DNA of 64,000 nt from assembly GCA_048594725.1 (NCBI GenBank), contig JBMDXA010000196.1, positions 14,334 to 78,333 of the forward strand, read 5' to 3'. The number at the start of each line of letters is the position of its first letter. Position 1 is the first letter of the stretch. The translations under genes were made by a program, and so were the position numbers. Under the pieces are notes generated by a model. The model saw only the letters and a program-made list of their open reading frames with translations, did no database searches and was not told where the DNA came from. The stretch is from JAFDZV01 sp048594725 (GTDB lineage Bacteria; Bacteroidota; Ignavibacteria; OLB7). Shown piece by piece: positions 58,438-64,000 of the stretch.

Positions 58438-58892
58438 CGCTGTAAAGGTTGGTTGTTGTGATACCGAGAGCCCCAGGGATGAACCACGGAGAAGACATCG
58501 CCGGGAATAATGTTCAATATCATCACCGATATTGCCTCGGCCAATCCTAGCGGAACGAGTCCGGGAATTATGGGAACGAGAGGAGCGATAGCCGGTACGA
58601 GCACCATCATACAGTGGAAAAAGCTCCGGGGGGATGCCCCGGAGGCACCGGCCCTTCGAGACGTTCTCGTATCGTAGTCCCAAGCGAAGAGGCCGCCATG
58701 CTCCCCCGTAACAAAACATGGCGCCACCGTGTAGGTTGGAGAGCCGATAGGAATATCCCGTACACCCAGGTATACCGTACCATACCGGAGCCAAACCGAT
58801 GCGCCCGCCCGTAGTGGCCTCGCTAGTTCTGCTGGTCATGGAGACATCCCTGAAGCCGTTCCATCCTCTTAACGATGCAAGGAGAAAAGAAT
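58438..58892. other. Divergent intergenic region upstream of the CarboxypepD_reg array
   Basis: No gene supported. It separates the FG-GAP gene (minus) from the CarboxypepD_reg array (plus) and contains the 58720-58738 motif shared with the region upstream of the VWA gene. Confidence 0.45.
58720..58738 (+). promoter_or_regulatory. Shared upstream motif, copy 1
   Basis: GGCGCCACCGTGTAGGTTG, 155 bases before the ATG of the first CarboxypepD_reg gene, nearly repeats 60387-60404. It could be a promoter or operator shared by the paralogues. Confidence 0.35.
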
Positions 58893-59447
58893 ATGAGCTG
58901 TTCCGCCCTGGCACTTGCGGCCCTGCTCACGGCAGCGATTGCAACGGTATTCGGACAGGAAAACGGGACGAACGATGCCATGCGGAGAACCCTGGCCGTA
59001 GCGCCCGGCATACCCGAGCTATCGGCCCCTACCAGCTATACGCGAGAGCCGATCCCGAGAGGAACGCTTACGGGAAAGGTTATGGATACGAACGGCAGAA
59101 GGGTGTGCGGAGCCACGATCCGTGTCATCGGCGGATATATCAGGGATGAATTCTTCTCGAACGAAAATGGAGTTTTCACGATTCCCTCTGTTGGAGCGGG
59201 GAAATGTGATATCGAGATATCCTCCCCCTACCATTATACTTCCATCGTGCGCGGATGCATAGTGGCGGGCGATTCCACTACTGCCCTGGATATACGGCTC
59301 ACGCGCAAGAGCAGAGGGCATATGGGAGATGTACTGCATCGCGCTCCCCTTCCAGGCGAAAAAATGGGGACAATACGATCGACGGTTTTCGATGGAGGAG
59401 GAAGGCCATACCCGAACATTTCCGGCAGAGTTATACACACTGAATAA
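58893..59447 (+). CDS. Exported CarboxypepD_reg-domain protein, 184 aa
   Basis: The ATG at 58893 is chosen because AAGGAG lies directly upstream; an ATG at 58875 would hide that site inside the gene. Signal peptide SCSALALAALLTAAIATVFGQ. Residues about 58-135 are a carboxypeptidase-regulatory-like domain (GTLTGKVMDTNGRRVCGATIRVIGG...NENGVFTIPSVGAGKCDIEISSPYHYTSIVRGCIVAGDSTTALDIRL). No catalytic or barrel domain follows; the remaining 50 residues are Gly/Arg-rich. First of four same-strand paralogues; 5 bases before the next gene. Confidence 0.8.
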   Translation: MSCSALALAALLTAAIATVFGQENGTNDAMRRTLAVAPGIPELSAPTSYTREPIPRGTLTGKVMDTNGRRVCGATIRVIGGYIRDEFFSNENGVFTIPSVGAGKCDIEISSPYHYTSIVRGCIVAGDSTTALDIRLTRKSRGHMGDVLHRAPLPGEKMGTIRSTVFDGGGRPYPNISGRVIHTE

Positions 59448-59452
59448 CCGGC

Positions 59453-60244
59453 ATGAAACTTCTTACCCGGCAGCATTTTCTGCCATTGGCCCTGGCCCCA
59501 TGCCTGGCGCTGCTCGGAGGCTGCATAGCCGGCATGGACCGATGGAACAGAGGGGATATCTCCGGAGTAATTACCGATTCTCTCTGCACTCCGATCGGCG
59601 GTGTTGCGCTCCGGTTACAGGGAAGAGGCCCGGAACGGAAAACGATTTCCAGAGAAGACGGCACGTTTCATATCGCTGCCGTTCCCGCCGGCATTTATAC
59701 GATTCATCTCACGGCGCCTGAATATCGCAGCCGGACCATGAGGCGCGTAGAGATCATCGCCGGGAGAACAGTATCTCTTGAAACAGCTCTGGCGGAGGCA
59801 CTGCCCCTCCCGCATATATTCACTGCACGATATCTCCCTTCGTCGGCTCCGATGGAACATGCCGCATCGCCGCTCCCGGCGGGATCGCTGGCGGTAACGG
59901 TCACCGATACCAGCGGCAGAAGTATCCGTGGAGCCATGATTCGCATTCTCCACACATCTCCCATACGCGCGGGGATCACAAGAGCGGATGGGGGTTCCAC
60001 GATCACCGCCATTCCCAGTGGCATCCGCGACATTCATATCTCCTCATGGGAGTATTATAATTCGGTGGTAGCAGGCATTGTCATAAACGGCGACTCCACA
60101 TCGTCCCTGCATGTGCGTCTCACCCCGAAAAGCAAGGAGGATATCGAGCTGGAGAGGTACACCGACTGCAATCCTGTAGTGCTCCGCGAGAGATTCGGCA
60201 CCACACAGGCCAGATGGTTCGATAAAAACGGAACTCCCCGCTGA
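59453..60244 (+). CDS. Lipoprotein with two CarboxypepD_reg domains
   Basis: 263 residues. The signal ends LALLGGC, giving a lipidated Cys24. Two CarboxypepD_reg modules: residues about 35-112 (GDISGVITDSLCTPIGGVALRLQG...EDGTFHIAAVPAGIYTIHLTAPEYRSRTMRRVEIIAGRTVSLETAL) and about 142-225 (GSLAVTVTDTSGRSIRGAMIRILHTSPIRAGITRADGGSTITAIPSGIRDIHISSWEYYNSVVAGIVINGD). The second reads as a sibling of the single domain in the gene 5 bases upstream. No enzymatic motif. Probably an outer-membrane-anchored Ig-like spacer or accessory to a surface complex. Confidence 0.82.
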   Translation: MKLLTRQHFLPLALAPCLALLGGCIAGMDRWNRGDISGVITDSLCTPIGGVALRLQGRGPERKTISREDGTFHIAAVPAGIYTIHLTAPEYRSRTMRRVEIIAGRTVSLETALAEALPLPHIFTARYLPSSAPMEHAASPLPAGSLAVTVTDTSGRSIRGAMIRILHTSPIRAGITRADGGSTITAIPSGIRDIHISSWEYYNSVVAGIVINGDSTSSLHVRLTPKSKEDIELERYTDCNPVVLRERFGTTQARWFDKNGTPR

Positions 60245-60386
60245 GACGCACTACCGTGGCATCAGGCTATCCCGCTTCACATCCGGCAGAAAAAAAAATC
60301 ACCTCCGACACGGATATTCCATTGTCACATTCCCGATAGTTTCGCTGTCATATAAAATTCCCACCGCATTTCGAGTAACCTTTTTC

Positions 60387-60404
60387 GGCGCAACGTGTAG
60401 GTTG
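60387..60404 (+). promoter_or_regulatory. Shared upstream motif, copy 2
   Basis: GGCGCAACGTGTAGGTTG, 79 bases before the VWA gene start, matches 58720-58738 apart from one base change and one missing base. The 238-base gap around it has no gene. Confidence 0.35.
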
Positions 60405-60482
60405 TACAGGAAGGGCATAACAGTCGCTTCAACAGAACAGAATGCATCTGCACGATTTCCTTTTTTTTAAAGGGGCGGCATC

Positions 60483-62561
60483 ATGAAAGCTATCTCTATC
60501 ACTACGGTTTTATTTTTACTAGTTCTCGTAAATATTGCACTCGGCCAGATCAATGGTTCGCTCGCCGGCACCGTAAAGAATGACAAGGGAAATCCGATCC
60601 GAGGCGCAACGGTGCGTATTCTCGCCACATCCCCGGCACGCGGCGCAGTTACCAAGGAAAATGGCGATTTCATGATCGCGGGCGTTCGTGCCGGCCTCTA
60701 TGAGATCCAGATAACAGCGGTTGGATACAAGAAGTATATCAAGGAGAATATTCGCATTTCCGTGGATATTACGACGACTATCGGAGTAATTCTTGCCAGC
60801 GCGGAGGCACAGCTGGACACCGTCGTCGTCTATTCCCAGGCAACTTCCGCCTCCGAAAATTTGGGGCACATGCAGCGGAGCGCTCGCACCAATATTCAGG
60901 GTGCGGTTGCACTTGGCAGCACCAATGCAAACACGGCCAGTGGTGCTGTTGTTCGTGGTGGGCGTGTTTCGGAGACATCCATCCGGGTGGATGGAATTTC
61001 GGTACAGGACCCGTTCCGAGGGGGCTTCGGCGGGGAGTATGGGGAAGCTCCCGCCGGCGTCGTACAAGCCGAGGCGGAGACCTTCAATCGCGCCGGGCAT
61101 GCGGAGATCATCGAGAATACATTTCAGGAGACTCGTGATGAGCGGTTCTCCACCTTCGGGATCGATGTGGATGCGGCGTCCTATACAATGATGCGGCGGT
61201 ATCTGAGCATGAAGCAGCTTCCGCCGGCCGATGCGGTACGGATCGAGGAGATGATAAATTATTTCAGCTATGATTATCCGGACCCTTCCGGCGACGCCCC
61301 ATTTTCCATCAATACCGAGGTGGCATCCTGCCCGTGGAATCCGGAGCACCGCCTGGTACATATCGGCCTGCAAGGTGAACGAATGCAGAAGGCCGAGCTA
61401 CCGGCGAGCAATCTCGTCTTTCTTATCGATGTCTCCGGCTCCATGAGTTCGGATGACCGCCTCCCGCTCCTGAAGAAATCCCTTGCGCTTCTGGTAGATC
61501 AATTACGTCCGCAGGACCGGGTGGCGATCGTCGTCTATGCCGGAGCGGCCGGGGTGGTATTGGAATCGACATCCGGCGCCGATAAAGGAACGATCCTCGA
61601 ATCGCTGGAGAGGCTCTCCTCCGGCGGAAGCACGGCCGGCAGCGATGGGATTCTCCTGGCCTATGAAACCGCCGCCAGAAATTTCCTGAAGGATGGGAAT
61701 AATCGTGTCATCCTCGCCACCGACGGCGATTTCAACGTGGGGCTCTCCAGCATCAGGGAACTGGAGGAACTTATCGTCAAAAAACGCGGGGAGGGGATAT
61801 TCCTGACGGTGCTCGGCGTAGGAACCGATAATTACCAAGATGCGCTGATGGAAACCCTGGCCGACAAGGGGAACGGGAATTACGCCTATATCGACAGGAT
61901 TGAAGAGGGGGAGCGCGTACTGGTGCAGGAAATGGGAGGAACGCTGGTTACGATCGCCAAGGATGTAAAGATACAGGTGGAATTCAACCCGGAGATCGTC
62001 AGCTCCTACCGGCTGATCGGGTATGAGAACCGGTTGCTGGAGCGGAAGGATTTTCATGACGATACCAAGGATGCCGGGGAACTGGGGGCGGGGCACTCGG
62101 TAACGGCGCTATATGAGGTAACGCTTGTCAGCATGGATGCCGAGCCTCAGCCGCCCGAGAGCCCCCGCACCTCCCCGGAATCCGATGACCGTCCCTCGCT
62201 GAGCTATCGGAACAACGGCCGCATTGTGCTTCGTCCGGCATCGCATGCGGAACAGGATACGCTGCTGTATGTGAAGCTCCGCTACAAGCAGCCGGAGGAC
62301 TCCACCAGCAGGCTTCTTATAGGACCGGTGCTGGACGCCCCGGCTGATATCGCATCCGCCTCCGACAATTTCCGTTTCTCCGCAGCGGTAGCAGAATTCG
62401 GCATGCTGCTGCGCTCGTCCAAATACAAAGGTGATGCCTCGTATGAAAATGTGATCGAACTGGCAATGGCGGCTCGTGGCAGCGATCCCGGTGGGTCACG
62501 GGCTGAATTTATCTCCCTTGCCGGGCATTGCCGCGATCTGGCAGGCGCTGCCGCAAAATAA
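60483..62561 (+). CDS. Exported CarboxypepD_reg / TonB-plug-like / YfbK-type von Willebrand A protein
   Basis: 692 residues. Signal peptide (ITTVLFLLVLVNIALGQ), CarboxypepD_reg domain at residues about 22-105 (GSLAGTVKNDKGNPIRGATVRILATSPARGAVTKENGDFMIAGVRAG), and a plug-like motif at about 155-180 (VVRGGRVSETSIRVDGISVQDPF) as in TonB-dependent receptors but without a barrel. Then the YfbK N-domain (FSTFGIDVDAASYTMMRRYLSMKQLPPADAVRIEEMINYFSYDYPDP) and a VWA domain with MIDAS D316-V-S-G-S, TAGSDG and ATDGDFN, and a YfbK-type C-terminal domain ending in RGSDPGGSRAEFISL. Likely a surface metal-dependent adhesion or assembly protein. Confidence 0.9.
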   Translation: MKAISITTVLFLLVLVNIALGQINGSLAGTVKNDKGNPIRGATVRILATSPARGAVTKENGDFMIAGVRAGLYEIQITAVGYKKYIKENIRISVDITTTIGVILASAEAQLDTVVVYSQATSASENLGHMQRSARTNIQGAVALGSTNANTASGAVVRGGRVSETSIRVDGISVQDPFRGGFGGEYGEAPAGVVQAEAETFNRAGHAEIIENTFQETRDERFSTFGIDVDAASYTMMRRYLSMKQLPPADAVRIEEMINYFSYDYPDPSGDAPFSINTEVASCPWNPEHRLVHIGLQGERMQKAELPASNLVFLIDVSGSMSSDDRLPLLKKSLALLVDQLRPQDRVAIVVYAGAAGVVLESTSGADKGTILESLERLSSGGSTAGSDGILLAYETAARNFLKDGNNRVILATDGDFNVGLSSIRELEELIVKKRGEGIFLTVLGVGTDNYQDALMETLADKGNGNYAYIDRIEEGERVLVQEMGGTLVTIAKDVKIQVEFNPEIVSSYRLIGYENRLLERKDFHDDTKDAGELGAGHSVTALYEVTLVSMDAEPQPPESPRTSPESDDRPSLSYRNNGRIVLRPASHAEQDTLLYVKLRYKQPEDSTSRLLIGPVLDAPADIASASDNFRFSAAVAEFGMLLRSSKYKGDASYENVIELAMAARGSDPGGSRAEFISLAGHCRDLAGAAAK

Positions 62562-62879
62562 GAGAGGTCCGGATGTAGGGGACGAGGGCATAAGACCGGA
62601 GATCCCGGTGCGGAAGGCTCGGTAACGGCATGGTACGAAACCGAGCGGGCTACCCGGCAGACCCAGCGCCGGGCTTTCCGGGGGCCCCCGCCGGGACTAT
62701 TTTACTGCGGATACATTTCTACTACGGATAGGCGGCATGAAGCGCATTATCATAGGCACTTCGGCGGGTTCTTCAGGCAATACCATTCAATGGGGGAAGC
62801 GGCTTCTCCGTGCAGAAGCAGAGTGGGTGCTACGGCAGGATATATCGGATCAGTGATTTCTTTTTCAGGAGGCAGCCTT
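62562..62879. other. Intergenic region with GC palindromes
   Basis: No gene supported. A complex hairpin (CCCGGC...GCCGGG with an inner palindrome CGGGGGCCCCCG at 62679-62690) followed by ACTATTTTA probably ends the VWA transcript. The right part holds the ribosome site (AGGAGG) of the next gene. Confidence 0.5.
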
Positions 62880-63755
62880 ATGACACGTCTCTCCATTACT
62901 ACCATTGCCCTTCTTCTGCTACTGGGGCATATCGCATCCGGCCAGACCACCGGCTCGCTTGCGGGCACCATAACCGATGAATATGGAAAGCCTGTCATAG
63001 GCGCAACAGTTCGGCTTCTCGGCACATCACCGGCCAGGGGCGCCATCACCAGGCAGAACGGATCGTTCCTGATCCCGGGCATTCGTGCCGGCGTATACAG
63101 CATTCAACTAACGAGCATCGGATATAGAGTCAATATTCAGAGTGATATCCGTATTTCGGCGGATACCACCGTAACGGTCAATGCATGCCTTGTGATGGAA
63201 CCCGTCCATATGGATATCGACACAATCCATACGCTCCTCCTCCCGACAGAGGAAAGCAGGAGCACTTCGGAACCGGGAGAGAGTTTCAACGCAAACCGCA
63301 CCAGGATTCAAAGAGCGGATATTCCCCCTCCTCCCCGCCCGGCACGTGGGGTAAGCTGTTTCAATGTCCGTGGCGGACGCGCAACCGAAACGTCCATGCG
63401 CGTCCAGGCAATCGATCTATCATCATCCGGATACAAGGATATCAAGAGGGAGAATTTCCCCTGCGAATCTCCCGACATAATAATAGTCTCCTCCGGAATT
63501 GCAGGTGATTACATGGATACTCATCCCCAGTGTGAGGATGGCGTTTCATCGCCGGACGTCCCGTTGCAGCGGTTCCCTCTTCGGCTGGACCCGGTGATCG
63601 TCACGGCACAGGAACCGGTCGTGCGGCCGGAACGAGTGGGAAAACAGACAACGATATGCAGTTGCGGGCACGGCACAAAGACGTTTAGAGCCTGTGGCGA
63701 TTCTACCGAATCCCCGGTTCAGGAGATACAGAGCATACGCCCGGAACTGCGCTAA
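62880..63755 (+). CDS. Exported CarboxypepD_reg protein with residual plug motif
   Basis: 291 residues; the ATG at 62880 follows CAGGAGGCAGC. Signal peptide (ITTIALLLLLGHIASGQ) and CarboxypepD_reg domain (GSLAGTITDEYGKPVIGATVRLLGTSPARGAITRQNGSFLIPGIRAGVYSIQLTSIGYR), nearly collinear with the N-terminus of the VWA protein. A degraded plug motif (NVRGGRATETSMRVQAIDL) follows. The VWA part is absent and the rest (DPVIVTAQEPVVRPERVG, Cys-containing tail) is unrelated to it. It looks like a partial duplication or a diverged short paralogue, with a working start and its own terminator. Confidence 0.8.
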   Translation: MTRLSITTIALLLLLGHIASGQTTGSLAGTITDEYGKPVIGATVRLLGTSPARGAITRQNGSFLIPGIRAGVYSIQLTSIGYRVNIQSDIRISADTTVTVNACLVMEPVHMDIDTIHTLLLPTEESRSTSEPGESFNANRTRIQRADIPPPPRPARGVSCFNVRGGRATETSMRVQAIDLSSSGYKDIKRENFPCESPDIIIVSSGIAGDYMDTHPQCEDGVSSPDVPLQRFPLRLDPVIVTAQEPVVRPERVGKQTTICSCGHGTKTFRACGDSTESPVQEIQSIRPELR

Positions 63756-63874
63756 CTACGGGAACGCTCTGGTCTCGGCCCCATCAGGCGGAAGCGGCGC
63801 AGAATATCGGCACAATGGTTATGGCTCCTCAGGCCCTTTAGGAATTACCGAGCCTACAGCGAGGAGCCCACCGG

Positions 63875-63914
63875 CAGCACAGCACCTGGTAGAACAGGAC
63901 TGTGCTGTTTTTTT
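63875..63914 (+). terminator. Rho-independent terminator
   Basis: CAGCACAG (63875-63882) pairs with CTGTGCTG (63900-63907), followed by seven T. It closes the CarboxypepD_reg array; nothing further is seen up to the window end. Confidence 0.9.
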
Positions 63915-64000
63915 ATGGGAACTCTATAGTCCAGCGACCCTGAGTAGGAATCACAAAAGAATCCCACGGGAAGCCGCGAAGGCGCAAAGAAGGACATTTT

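Noticed and set aside
1..64000. CRISPR arrays, intact insertion sequences and intact prophage
   Set aside because: No regularly spaced identical direct repeats of 25-40 bases, no intact transposase and no phage structural gene were seen; only the decayed integrase at 26235-27261.

Overview
The window is about 64 kb of a high-GC bacterial chromosome with no plasmid, phage or secretion-locus core genes. Several features point to the FCB (Bacteroidota/Chlorobiota) side of the tree. Two exported proteins end in type IX secretion (Por) C-terminal sorting domains. The IleRS is of the GIHHV-type class common in Bacteroidota/Chlorobi. The order ileS - TraR/DksA-like - lspA occurs, the decayed integrase has the Bacteroidota Arm/SAM architecture, and many surface proteins carry CarboxypepD_reg domains. 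The high GC and the fairly frequent good Shine-Dalgarno sites are unlike Bacteroidia proper and would suit a Kapabacteria/Ignavibacteria-like lineage. That placement is inference from family knowledge, not from a search.

Layout. 0-13 kb: a cut DUF1801 gene, an intergenic mosaic of palindromic repeats, mfd, then a tight three-gene exported operon (PHM-like copper monooxygenase lipoprotein, beta-barrel, cytochrome-c-like lipoprotein), a MEMO1-family gene and several small exported proteins, one very cysteine-rich. 13-24.8 kb: tRNA-Ile2(CAU), an MtnX-like phosphatase, a T9SS-sorted BNR/Asp-box propeller, a histone-deacetylase-family amidohydrolase, TPR and lipoproteins, a 206-aa unknown gene translationally coupled to lysC, and a thioredoxin/propeller fusion. 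24.9-27.3 kb: a low-GC genomic-island scar with a decayed Eco57I-like restriction-modification fragment, a foreign-looking VOC gene and a broken tyrosine recombinase.

27.5-47.7 kb is mostly housekeeping: ileS, DksA-like protein, lspA; a DUF1573 protein; an amino-acid/tyrosine catabolic group (HisC-like aminotransferase, 4-hydroxyphenylpyruvate dioxygenase, alpha/beta hydrolase, glutamate dehydrogenase); KTSC protein and ispH; coaX; YtxH and DUF948-like envelope proteins; a YdcF-like protein, prmA and a Ppx/GppA phosphatase. 47.7-56.6 kb: a second long copy of the palindromic repeat, a membrane protein, a GH2 glycosidase, a CorC/HlyC-type CBS protein, a serine beta-lactamase-family hydrolase and a LytS/LytR-type two-component pair.

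56.9-63.9 kb is a surface-protein block: an FG-GAP propeller with a T9SS tail, then four same-strand genes sharing an N-terminal CarboxypepD_reg domain. One of these joins that domain to a TonB-plug-like motif and a YfbK-type von Willebrand A domain; its neighbour keeps only the first part and a damaged plug motif.

The most noteworthy items are the exported copper/heme operon, in which a His sits where the PHM CuM methionine should be; the CarboxypepD_reg/plug/VWA array; the DksA-like protein lacking the fourth zinc cysteine; the dispersed palindromic repeat family; and the decayed island. Transcription terminators are given where a hairpin plus a U-tract is visible; hairpins without a U-tract are marked with lower confidence.
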